From NCBI RefSeq assembly GCF_018130505.1, contig NZ_JAFCKH010000020.1, forward strand, positions 1 through 49,733: a DNA stretch of 49,733 nucleotides, read 5' to 3'. Positions 24,654-32,429 of this stretch are shown piece by piece. Within the stretch, counting starts at the first letter, position 1; each line of letters begins with the position of its first letter. Position numbers and translations under genes: made by a program. Origin of the DNA: Bradyrhizobium tropiciagri (GTDB lineage Bacteria > Pseudomonadota > Alphaproteobacteria > Rhizobiales > Xanthobacteraceae). The notes beneath the pieces were generated by a model. The model did not search any database. It saw only the letters and a program-made list of their open reading frames with translations, and was not told the origin of the DNA.

Positions 24654-25579
24654 CGTATCTCATCGTTATTGTCCTGATACTGCTACTCGGTGCAGCGAGC
24701 ATCTCGTTGACGCTCGACGCCCGAGAACGACGCATGGCTCGTCAGTTGATGTTGGTGCTGCCGGCCTCGCGTGCGGCCGGCCTGACGTCGATTCGACGTT
24801 CGGAGACCGGTTCCCGCTCGCAATTGCTTCACAGCCTGTCCAATTACAGGCCTGAGGTCGCTTACGCCTGGCACCCGGCCTACACACTGCTTGCCGGTGC
24901 CTTCGCTGCCGCAGCGATCTTTTATGTCAATGCTCGGCTGGTGCAGTTGTCGACCCTCAACGTGTCCATCGCGGCTGCATTCGTGGCCTTCCTGACGGTG
25001 CGAGGTCTGTTTGGATGGCAGCAACGTCGGTTCGCCAATCAACTTTTCCGGCAATTGCCTGACACGATCCAGCTGGTGACGAGCACGGTCCGCTCGGGGT
25101 TGCCGGTCAACGAGGCTTTTCGCACCATCGCGCGCGAGATGCCGCAACCGACCGCCGGGCAGTTTGCGATGGTATGTAGCGAATTGAGCCTCGGGAGACC
25201 TCCCGAAGAGGCCGTGGAAGCCATCTATCGGCGAACCCAGGTCGCCGAGTATGCGATGTTTGCGGTGACGCTGGCAGTCCAGTTGAAGTCCGGCGGCAGC
25301 CTGGCCGAAACCCTGCAGACGCTCGGAGAAACCGTTACCCAGCGTGTCGCGATGGCCGCGCGCGCGAAGGCTCTGGCAGGAGAGGTGATCTTCTCCTCGC
25401 GCGCGCTTTCGCTCTCGCCTCTCATCATCGGCGGGTTGCTGTACTGGATCAATCCGAAGACGCTCGATCTGCTGTTCAGTGATCCGACCGGAAACATCCT
25501 GCTGGCTTACGCAGGGGGATCCGTGCTCGTCGGGCATCTGGTGATACGCTGGATGATCAGAAGGGAAACCGCGCTATGA
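24650..25579 (+). CDS. tadB: TadB inner-membrane platform protein
   Basis: 309 residues, start overlapping the cpaF stop by four bases. Transmembrane segments lie at the N-terminus (about 1-20), near 80-125 and at the C-terminus (about 245-300). The type II secretion F domain is clear at about 140-240 (QLPDTIQLVTSTVRSGLPVN, then ELSLGRPPEEAVEAI and LKSGGSLAETLQTLGETV). It works with TadC as the platform to which CpaF docks. Confidence 0.94.
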   Translation: MTYLIVIVLILLLGAASISLTLDARERRMARQLMLVLPASRAAGLTSIRRSETGSRSQLLHSLSNYRPEVAYAWHPAYTLLAGAFAAAAIFYVNARLVQLSTLNVSIAAAFVAFLTVRGLFGWQQRRFANQLFRQLPDTIQLVTSTVRSGLPVNEAFRTIAREMPQPTAGQFAMVCSELSLGRPPEEAVEAIYRRTQVAEYAMFAVTLAVQLKSGGSLAETLQTLGETVTQRVAMAARAKALAGEVIFSSRALSLSPLIIGGLLYWINPKTLDLLFSDPTGNILLAYAGGSVLVGHLVIRWMIRRETAL

Positions 25580-26481
25580 CGACCGGCCTCGGTCTGGTGA
25601 CCCTCGCGATCGCGGCCGCGACCGTGACCTTCCTGTTGATCATCCGTGAGATACACCTTCGTGCATTGGACGCGCGGGTGTCGAAGGCCGTGCTGGGTCT
25701 TCCCGGCGAGGCACCATCGTCGAAGGACATGATCGGCTGGTTTTCGTCGATCGGCGCGCGTTATCGGCGCTTCTACGCCGAGGAGAACCTGGACCAGCTT
25801 CGGACCATTCTCCTGTCATCGGGCTTCATCAACTATCATCGCGTCTTGCCGATCTGGATCGGTGTCAAGACCGTCAGCATGTTCGCGTTTCCGATCGCTG
25901 CCATACTTCTCGCGCTGCTCTCGGGAATGAAGCCGATGGACGTGCTGTTCTACGGGCTGTTCGGCGTGGTGTTCGGGATCATGGGGCCGCGGTTCATTCT
26001 GTGGATGCTGAAGCGACGGTTTGACGCGGCGGTGCGGCTCGGCACGCCGGATACCATCGATTTGCTGGTCGTTTGCAGTGAAGCCGGAATGGGGCTCGAA
26101 AGCGCACTGGAGCGCGTGGCGGAAGAGATGGGCATGTCCAATCCTGCAATGGCCCGCGTCTTGCGAGGCCTGCTTGATGATCTCCGGATATCGCCCAACC
26201 GTGCAGAGGCATTCGAGAGATTGGCATCCATGTCCGACGGTCTTCGCCGTTTCGGCACCATGGTCAGCCAGAGCCTGCAATATGGTACACCACTGGCCCA
26301 GGCGCTTCGCAGCATCGCCGTGGACCTCCGGCAAGAGCGAATTACCAAGCTGGAAGAGAGGGCGCACAAGCTCGGCGCCAAGCTGACCATTCCGATGGTG
26401 CTGTTCCTGCTTCCGGCGATGTTCGTGATTTTGGGAGGAAGTCCGTTTCTGCATCTCATTCGTTCATTCAAGGGCATCTAG
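25576..26481 (+). CDS. tadC: TadC inner-membrane platform protein
   Basis: 301 residues, start overlapping tadB by four bases. An N-terminal membrane segment, a pair of central segments (about 90-145) and a C-terminal one (about 270-292) frame a T2SF domain: GTPDTIDLLVVCSEAGMGLE, then SNPAMARVLRGLLDDLRI and SLQYGTPLAQALRSIAVDLR. These match TadC-type F-domain proteins. It forms the platform with TadB. Confidence 0.94.
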   Translation: MTTGLGLVTLAIAAATVTFLLIIREIHLRALDARVSKAVLGLPGEAPSSKDMIGWFSSIGARYRRFYAEENLDQLRTILLSSGFINYHRVLPIWIGVKTVSMFAFPIAAILLALLSGMKPMDVLFYGLFGVVFGIMGPRFILWMLKRRFDAAVRLGTPDTIDLLVVCSEAGMGLESALERVAEEMGMSNPAMARVLRGLLDDLRISPNRAEAFERLASMSDGLRRFGTMVSQSLQYGTPLAQALRSIAVDLRQERITKLEERAHKLGAKLTIPMVLFLLPAMFVILGGSPFLHLIRSFKGI

Positions 26482-26497
26482 GGACGTAACAGGAGCC

Positions 26498-26986
26498 ATG
26501 AGCACGGTTCGCGCCCGTCGAATTCGGCAAATCAGCCGCAAAGCGTCGCTCCTCAGGGATCAGCGCGGCGCAGTCGCGTTCGAGATGCCGATTGTTTTCG
26601 TTGTCCTGATCTTGGCCCTGCTCCTGCCGCTGGCCGACATTGCGATCGCCGGCTTCCAGTTCATATCGGCCTGGCAGGCATTGCGCGGTTTCGGGCAACT
26701 GATCCAGTATTCACCGCCCTCTGACGTGACGAACACGTCGTCTTGGGCGTCGACAGCGAGCGGTAAAGCTGATTCCAGGTACCCCGTTCCTACTGCCAGC
26801 ATAAAGGTGCTTTGCGGCAGCAGCACCGCGGCCGTTTGTTCGTCCGGCAATATGACGCCACCCAGATTCTATTCTTACACTACGAGCGTCACCTTGGCGC
26901 CCATGATGTTGAGGTCGGTATTGTGCACGAGTGGCAATGCCGATCCCTGTACATATACGCTATCCTACTCAGAACGGTTTCTATAG
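26498..26986 (+). CDS. tadE: TadE-type minor pseudopilin
   Basis: 162 residues with a clear AGGAG site. A basic 24-residue leader ends in DQRG and is followed by AVAFEMPIVFVVLILALLLP, a class III prepilin cleavage site (Gly24, Glu at +5) plus hydrophobic helix as in TadE/TadF. The globular part has three or four cysteines (VLCGSST, AVCSSG, VLCTSG, DPCTYT) that could pair as disulphides. It would prime or cap the Flp pilus. It sits 16 bp after tadC and 8 bp before tadG. Confidence 0.88.
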   Translation: MSTVRARRIRQISRKASLLRDQRGAVAFEMPIVFVVLILALLLPLADIAIAGFQFISAWQALRGFGQLIQYSPPSDVTNTSSWASTASGKADSRYPVPTASIKVLCGSSTAAVCSSGNMTPPRFYSYTTSVTLAPMMLRSVLCTSGNADPCTYTLSYSERFL

Positions 26987-26994
26987 GTGGGTTC

Positions 26995-28305
26995 ATGCGC
27001 AACGTTCTCCGCTGCCGTCGAGGTTCTGTCGCGTTTGCGACCGTCATTGCGCTGGTGCCGCTGGTCGGAGCGCTCGCGCTCGGGGCCGAGGCGGGATCAT
27101 GGTATGTTACCAGGCAAAGCGCGCAAAATGCCGCTGATGCAGGAGCCTATTCGGGCGCGCTGACGCTGGCTTGCACGCTCTCCAGCGCAACTACGGCTTG
27201 TGACAACGCGCAAGCCTACGACTATCGCGGTAGGGAATACGCGGCGCGAAACGGGTTCTGCAACTCCGGCGCCTCGTTCACGGGCGTCACCTGTCCGACC
27301 GGTGTGACCCAAACCGTAACGGTCGAGCGAGGCACCTACGCCGCGGGTACCTTCACCAGCTCGGCATCGGGCAATTTCGTTCGTGCCGCAGTTGGCCAGA
27401 CCCAGCCGGCCTACCTTGCATCGGTACTTGGCTTTTCCAGCGTGGACATAGGAGCGACGGCCGTCGCGGAAGTCCAGAACCCCAAAAATCTGTGCGCGTT
27501 GGGACTATCCACTAACAGCATCGCGCTTACATTGGGCGGCGGCGCCGCCCTTACCGGCGACGGTTGCGCCTTGATGTCGAACAACACCGTCAAATACGCA
27601 AGCAGTCCGACTTTCAGCGGCTCCGGTTGGGCCGTCGATGCCGTCAACGGCTGCACCAACTCGGGCAACTGCGACCCTGGCGTGCCGTACAACTACAGCA
27701 TGTTGCCTGCAACGAATCCGCTCAAGCCACTGGATACTGCATTCAGTACGAGGGCGACGACCCCGTCAACAAAACCGTGCGGCGGCAATGTCACCAATGG
27801 TACAACCTGCAACCTGAATCCGAACAGCGCCAGCGGGGTGTATAGCGACCTGAAGGTCAACTCCGGAGGCACGCTGATTCTGGCGGCAGGCACGTACTTT
27901 TTCTATAACGCAACGCTCACTTTTGGCGGAACGGTCACCGGCACAAACGTGACGCTGGTGTTGCTTGGGGATTCGAGCATTTCCATCACCGGTACTGTTA
28001 CTCTGTCGGCCCCGGCGACCAACTCTTATTCCTCGCTTCTGAACGGCGTTTTGATTGACGATCAGGCCCCGAACAAGAGCAAGAATGCCGTCACCATCAA
28101 CGGCAGCAGTTCGGTCTCCTTGTTCGGCGCGATGTATTTCCCCAATGTTGATGTCACGTGGAACGGAACATCCAACAACGTAAATACGGGTTGTACCGAA
28201 GTCATTGCCAACACTCTCACCATAAGCGGTAATGCTAACCTGAGCACGGGGAGCTGTGCTCCGGGCACCGTTGCCAAAACCCAAGTTGTGGCTTTGGTCA
28301 GATGA
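26995..28305 (+). CDS. tadG: TadG-like pilus assembly protein
   Basis: 436 residues from the ATG at 26995 (AGGTGGG upstream); the frame is open further up, inside tadE, but only this start gives the normal N-terminus. CRRGSVAFATVIALVPLVGA begins the TadE/TadG-like N-terminal helix, with AGSWYVTRQSAQNAADAGAY directly after, the standard Pfam Tad motif. The rest is a Gly/Ser/Thr/Asn-rich beta-type region with scattered Cys; no MIDAS motif of a von Willebrand domain is evident. It starts 8 bp after tadE and overlaps the next gene (ATGA). Confidence 0.9.
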   Translation: MRNVLRCRRGSVAFATVIALVPLVGALALGAEAGSWYVTRQSAQNAADAGAYSGALTLACTLSSATTACDNAQAYDYRGREYAARNGFCNSGASFTGVTCPTGVTQTVTVERGTYAAGTFTSSASGNFVRAAVGQTQPAYLASVLGFSSVDIGATAVAEVQNPKNLCALGLSTNSIALTLGGGAALTGDGCALMSNNTVKYASSPTFSGSGWAVDAVNGCTNSGNCDPGVPYNYSMLPATNPLKPLDTAFSTRATTPSTKPCGGNVTNGTTCNLNPNSASGVYSDLKVNSGGTLILAAGTYFFYNATLTFGGTVTGTNVTLVLLGDSSISITGTVTLSAPATNSYSSLLNGVLIDDQAPNKSKNAVTINGSSSVSLFGAMYFPNVDVTWNGTSNNVNTGCTEVIANTLTISGNANLSTGSCAPGTVAKTQVVALVR

Positions 28306-28721
28306 TGAGAAAGCTCGACCAGCGAGGTGCTGCGGCGATGGAGTTCGGCCTCGTTGCCGCGCCCCTGTTCATATTGATGTTCGCGATCTTCGATTTCGGG
28401 CGGTATGCCATCACGATGCAGTCCCTGCGCAACCTTGCCAGTGTGGCCGCCCGACAGAACATGATCCAGTGCTACACGCCTGCCGTGGTCGCCGGCACAT
28501 CGCCGTCGGCCTGCACGGCTGACTACCTGACCACTACGCAGAAGCAGGACGCAGCGCCTTTCCTGTATGGCGCGGGGCTCACGCCGACGATGGGCACCAC
28601 GGCCGGGGCCACGGCCCTCACTGTCACGGCCTCCCTCCCGGCCGGGTCGTTCTCCATGATCATGCCGATCTGGGGCTCGACGTTGAATACGCCGAGCGCG
28701 TCCACCCAGATTCCCTTCTAG
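28302..28721 (+). CDS. Second TadE-type minor pseudopilin
   Basis: 139 residues, start overlapping tadG by four bases. The leader DQRG/AAAMEFGLVAAPLFILMFAIF has Gly9 and Glu14 (+5), so it is a prepilin-type TadE family member. The remaining 100 residues have a CYTPAVVAGTSPSACT cysteine pair and end in IPF. It closes the first tad block and converges on a GT87-type gene with 65 bp between the stops; a small inverted repeat (ACCGC/GCGGT) lies in that gap. Confidence 0.88.
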   Translation: MMRKLDQRGAAAMEFGLVAAPLFILMFAIFDFGRYAITMQSLRNLASVAARQNMIQCYTPAVVAGTSPSACTADYLTTTQKQDAAPFLYGAGLTPTMGTTAGATALTVTASLPAGSFSMIMPIWGSTLNTPSASTQIPF

Positions 28722-28786
28722 CCGACAACTCCTGCTCGCGCCGCCGACAGCACGCGATAGCGTGAAACCGCCTTTGCGGTATAGCT

Positions 28787-30046
28787 TCAACAATATCGGG
28801 ATGTGGCTGCTGTCGAAGTGCCCTGAGACTGATTCGACAACACAGGAACTGCGTCGCCCGGTGGCTTAACGGCGTTCGCCCCTTCTTGCGTTGCGCGCCG
28901 CCAAATCAATACGAGCAGGCACGCGACCATTTCCGGACTTAGCGGGATATGCGCGAATCCGGCCGGTCTTGCCATCAGGGGCAGAAGCCATGCGCAGGCC
29001 AGGGCGGTCCTCTCGTATGGCCTGAAGCCTTTCTCGAGACCTTCGGCTGCCAATGCAGCGATCGGCAGGGACAACAATACCAAATCGTAGTCGAGCAAAA
29101 ACGGTGTTCCCAGCAGGATCGCCGCCCCCGTCGCGCCTGCGCGAAGGCGCAGGGATATAGAACTGCGCCAAATCATGAAGAGCAAGACCGCAGCCGAAAT
29201 CGTAACGACGGCTTGGATCGAGTAGGCCAAACCGATCCCGCCGCCCAGGAGCCGAACGGCTGCGAATGCGCTCTGCATCTTCGCAAAGCCCATCACTCCG
29301 TATTCCAGCCACAGGCGCGACACCGGAACGATTGACGCAAACTGCTGCCATACCTCGAGCCCGAAAATCAGCGTGGCTGAGATGAGCAGAGAGCTGACCG
29401 AGAGCGCCGCACCGAGTGCCATTCTCCAATTCGTCCGCGCGAGGACAACGACGGCCAGCATCGGTGCAAGCTGCGGCTTGAAGCACAGCGTTCCAAGGAT
29501 CAACCCGGCCGCAAAGGGACGTCGATCCGACATGAGCAGGCCGGTGCCGATGATCGCCGTCGATAGAAAAGCGTTCTGCCCGTGAATGGTGGTGATCAGG
29601 ACCGCCGGAAAGCACAGTATCGGGATAATCGCATCGGATCGTCGGATGAATCTATAGACCGTCGCAACGTATGCGGCTCCTGTTGCTGCGAGCCAGATGA
29701 TCAGCGAGGGCAGGTAGGGCAAAATGCCAAGCGGAGCCACGAGCAATAGCGCCGGTGGCGGATAAAACCATGCGTAGTATTGAACGCCTTCTCCGAAGTG
29801 GGCCTGCTGCGCTGCATAATGCTTGATCTGGTCGTAGGCGTCCCCGGCGTGCCCGGTTAGCACCAAACGGGAGGCCGCCCAAAAGCTCGAGAAATCCGTT
29901 CCGATCGGATGGCCGCGAAAGTCGAGGCCGCCATGCCCGGTCAGGACGTAGGCCACCCATAGAGCCAGGCTGATCGTGAAGAATATCTTTGGGTACCGAT
30001 ATACACGCCTGGGCGTCAGCCATAGCCCTGAGCTGATCGTTGACAA
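28787..30046 (-). CDS. GT87-family polytopic glycosyltransferase-like protein, paralog 2
   Basis: 419 residues. It is a paralog of the protein at 16259-17482: Asp51 in PIGTDFSSFWAASRLVLTG, then YAWFYPPPALLLVAP, HGQNAFLSTAIIGTGLL and LCFKPQLAP match the same GT87 motif set in the same order. About ten membrane segments; the last 35 residues are polar. The start is TTG 30046: GAAGGGG stands 7 bases before it, a stop lies 10 codons higher and no ATG or GTG intervenes. It lies between the two tad blocks on the opposite strand. A lipid-linked sugar donor and an external acceptor are expected from the family; both are unknown. Confidence 0.85.
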   Translation of the reverse strand: MSTISSGLWLTPRRVYRYPKIFFTISLALWVAYVLTGHGGLDFRGHPIGTDFSSFWAASRLVLTGHAGDAYDQIKHYAAQQAHFGEGVQYYAWFYPPPALLLVAPLGILPYLPSLIIWLAATGAAYVATVYRFIRRSDAIIPILCFPAVLITTIHGQNAFLSTAIIGTGLLMSDRRPFAAGLILGTLCFKPQLAPMLAVVVLARTNWRMALGAALSVSSLLISATLIFGLEVWQQFASIVPVSRLWLEYGVMGFAKMQSAFAAVRLLGGGIGLAYSIQAVVTISAAVLLFMIWRSSISLRLRAGATGAAILLGTPFLLDYDLVLLSLPIAALAAEGLEKGFRPYERTALACAWLLPLMARPAGFAHIPLSPEMVACLLVLIWRRATQEGANAVKPPGDAVPVLSNQSQGTSTAATSRYC

Positions 30047-30366
30047 TACAGCACCCCTTCCGCCTGGAAAGCAGGGCTAACGCAAATGGCAATCGGATAC
30101 GTCCGCCCCTTCATGCCCGGGCTTTGGGTGAGGGCGTCCGCGCAAATTCGGAATAATGGAAGATACCGTTGAGTTGCCCGACGTGTCAAGTCGTCGTGTC
30201 GAACGCCGGCAGCCGCCGGCTACTTTGCATGGGGTTGTTTTTCGAGATTTTGGCAGGCACGCCTCGGAGCAATTTGGACGCGGCCGATCTCGTAACGCGC
30301 AGGACGTTCGCTGCGAACGCGAGGCTGTGGATCAAGCGAAATAGCCCGGCACGGCGGGCCAATAAC
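30047..30366. other. 320-bp stretch without a recognised gene
   Basis: Short open frames exist on both strands, but none has a good start, ribosome site or familiar sequence. It should hold the promoter of the GT87 gene at 28787-30046. Confidence 0.45.
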
Positions 30367-30654
30367 TCAGTTTGCGCCAGCGATGAGCAGCAGGTTGTTG
30401 ATGACGGGTGTGCAGAGGAAAGCCGTCACGAGGGCAATATTGTAGACATTCTTGCTATGCCAAAGCAGCGCGCTGACGATAAGCGTGGCCCCAAGTTTTG
30501 GGATGATCCACCATTCGCCGAATGTGGCCTGTGCCGCTTCCATAACGGGATTGGCCTCGCGAAACCCGAGCTCCAAAAACTTGTTGGTCGTCGCGATGTC
30601 GGCGCAACCGAGCGCCAGTACGGAAAGCACCAGAAATACCTTAACCAAATTCAT
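30367..30654 (-). CDS. Small DUF5658-like membrane protein (copy A)
   Basis: 95 residues from the ATG at 30654, chosen because it begins the first membrane helix (MNLVKVFLVLSVLALGCADI). Motifs are CADIATTNKFLELGFREANP, then FGEWWIIPKLGAT and a last hydrophobic segment YNIALVTAFLCTPVINNLLL. The acidic residue in the first helix, the E-x-NP turn and the W-x-IPK motif recur in the copy at 38362-38799, and the pattern resembles DUF5658, a family of unknown function. It is divergent from a GT-C-like gene (30832) with 177 bp between starts. A helper subunit for that protein is an inference from the repeated pairing. Confidence 0.72.
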   Translation of the reverse strand: MNLVKVFLVLSVLALGCADIATTNKFLELGFREANPVMEAAQATFGEWWIIPKLGATLIVSALLWHSKNVYNIALVTAFLCTPVINNLLLIAGAN

Positions 30655-30831
30655 TCCGACGCCTCGTCGCCCATAATAAGGCGACGATAAAACCGATAAA
30701 TTAATAGTTGGTTCTCCCAGCCTGATTCTCGTTCGAGGGTCTAAATGATGGAACGCCGCCCACCGGTCCTTCACGTGGTTTGGTTATTCCTGGTTGTATA
30801 TGCTCCGCCCCATCTTCGGGGAGGGCGGTAG

Positions 30832-31872
30832 ATGACTCGACTAGCGGGCCTGCAGCGACGCACGGCACTGGCCGTCATATCGGCAGCACTTGTCTCGGCG
30901 CTGTGCCTCGTTCTGTTTTTCGCATCTGAGCCTCCCGCGAGCTCGTTCGTCCCTCCATTCACCGATGCTGATGCCTATCTCAGCATCTTGGCGCTCATGC
31001 GTGGCGGGTCCGGATACTATTCCTCTGTTCAAGAGGTTCTATTGGCGCACGGCTACTTTACGCAGTCCGTGTTCAATTGGCGCACACCCGTGTGGCTCGT
31101 GTCGCTTTCGCTTCTTCCATCAATCGCGTGGGCTCGATATTTGTTGGGCGCTCTCACGGTCGTGGTGCTGCTGTCCTCCTACCGTATGATCCGCGCAACA
31201 AAGGGTGGCGTTCTTCTTGCCGTTTCCTCGACCCTCGGAGTATCCGCCAGCATTTTCGTGCTGCTTGCCAGTCCCGGCGTCATCGTTATGTCGGAAGTGG
31301 TGACTGGCACGCTGATCCTGCTGTCGATCGTGAGCTATGGCAACGGTCAGCGGCTCATCGGGATTTCGGCTGGACTAGTGGCGCTGTTCATACGCGAATT
31401 GGCTGCGCCCTATGTGCTGATTTGCCTTGCTTTCGCTATCTACGAGAAGAACACGCGAGAGATCGCGGCGTGGATTGCGGGCTTGCTAGCTTACGCCGCA
31501 TATTTCACCTATCACTGGACGGCGGTCATGCATCAGTTGAGCCCGGCAGACCGCGTCGATCCCGATGGCTGGATAAGATTCGGCGGCATCAGATTCGCGC
31601 TCGAGACGTCCCACTTCAACGGGCTTTTGATTATCGCGCCGTTATGGGTGACGGCGGCACTCTTGCCTGCGGCGCTGCTCGGTCTTTTTGCGTGGCGCGC
31701 CGGGCTCAGAGCTGCCGTCACTGTGACGACCTATCTCTGTGCTTTCACCGTAATCGGAAAGCCCGCCAATGAATATTGGGGCGCTCTGTATTCCCCTCTA
31801 TTGATGCTTGGGCTGCCGTGGTCGATTCCGGCGCTCTTTGAAGCTGTCATTCCGCGGCGGTCGCGCTCGTAG
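30832..31872 (+). CDS. Polytopic GT-C-like membrane protein (copy A)
   Basis: 346 residues, with GGAGGGCGG before the ATG. An N-terminal helix (about 12-30) is followed by a periplasmic loop with TDADAYLSILALMRGGSGYY, where Asp45 and Asp47 are candidate catalytic acids, and by VFNWRTPVWLVSLSLLPSIA, then about eight more membrane segments with IVSYGNGQRLIG, FIRELAAPYVLI and YWGALYSPLLMLGLPW. It is clearly paralogous to 37022-38053 over its full length. No database family is certain; architecture suggests the GT-C superfamily. Both paralogs sit beside a DUF5658-like gene. Confidence 0.72.
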   Translation: MTRLAGLQRRTALAVISAALVSALCLVLFFASEPPASSFVPPFTDADAYLSILALMRGGSGYYSSVQEVLLAHGYFTQSVFNWRTPVWLVSLSLLPSIAWARYLLGALTVVVLLSSYRMIRATKGGVLLAVSSTLGVSASIFVLLASPGVIVMSEVVTGTLILLSIVSYGNGQRLIGISAGLVALFIRELAAPYVLICLAFAIYEKNTREIAAWIAGLLAYAAYFTYHWTAVMHQLSPADRVDPDGWIRFGGIRFALETSHFNGLLIIAPLWVTAALLPAALLGLFAWRAGLRAAVTVTTYLCAFTVIGKPANEYWGALYSPLLMLGLPWSIPALFEAVIPRRSRS

Positions 31873-31897
31873 CCCCCGGTCTTGACCTCGATCTCAG

Positions 31898-32065
31898 CAG
31901 TATGCGCCTCCTGCGCCGCGCAATGCCTATCTGGTCGCAAGTGTCGCGGTCGTGGCGGATAGCACCAAACTGGATGCCACCCAAAAGCTGAAGAAATTCA
32001 TTCGGTCGGATGACCGCGGAAGTGGAGGGTCGTCTTGCCCGGCCAGGACTGGGCCAATATGCGCA
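31898..32065 (-). pseudogene. Decayed fragment of a GT87-family gene
   Basis: Read on the minus strand, this segment aligns base by base with codons about 36-66 of the intact GT87 gene at 28787-30046: HFRGHP, then (after a one-base deletion) FFSFWVASSLVLS against DFSSFWAASRLVLTG, then CCAGAT and CATTGCGGCGCAGGAGGC against CATTATGCAGCGCAGCAGGC. The frame is broken by the deletion near the catalytic-aspartate codon and by later stops, and the rest of the gene is gone. It lies 25 bp after the GT-C-like gene at 30832-31872. It shows that the GT87 family was once larger in this cluster. Confidence 0.7.
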
Positions 32066-32429
32066 GCTAGGACGCTCGCGCTCGGGTGGCATGCCTGGGA
32101 GGGCCGCCAAAAGTGGTGCTCACTGGCAACATTGGGCAGTTTTCTAAGGGCTTGCGACCTCGCGGCAGCCCTCTCGCCTTGCCAACGGAGCGCGCACCGG
32201 ATGATGATCTCAGCGCCGCGTTGGCGGCCGGCGGGAGAGGTGTCCCCAGCGGAGACTGATCTCCTTAGGTGCGCTCGATCAGCGCACGCCGAGACTAGGA
32301 ATTCATTGGTAACTATTTGTAGTCGGACACATTGTAAGCTCCGTTGCGTAGTGTGCGAAGGAGTGGGTTCATAAAGCCGAGGCCGTAAATTTACGGGTTA
32401 GCCGCGAATCAGCGGTGGAGGGGATTGAA
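32066..32429. other. Upstream region of the cpaC block
   Basis: About 360 bp with no gene seen. Near its end lie a 14-bp perfect palindrome (32383-32396), a small hairpin CCGC-GAATCAG-type (32402-32415) and the GGAGGGGA ribosome site of cpaC. It must carry the promoter for the second tad block. Confidence 0.45.
32383..32396. promoter_or_regulatory. 14-bp perfect palindrome upstream of cpaC
   Basis: CCGTAAATTTACGG reads the same on both strands and ends 33 bp before the cpaC ATG. Its position in the leader or core promoter fits a repressor site or an RNA hairpin. No regulator can be named. Confidence 0.4.
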
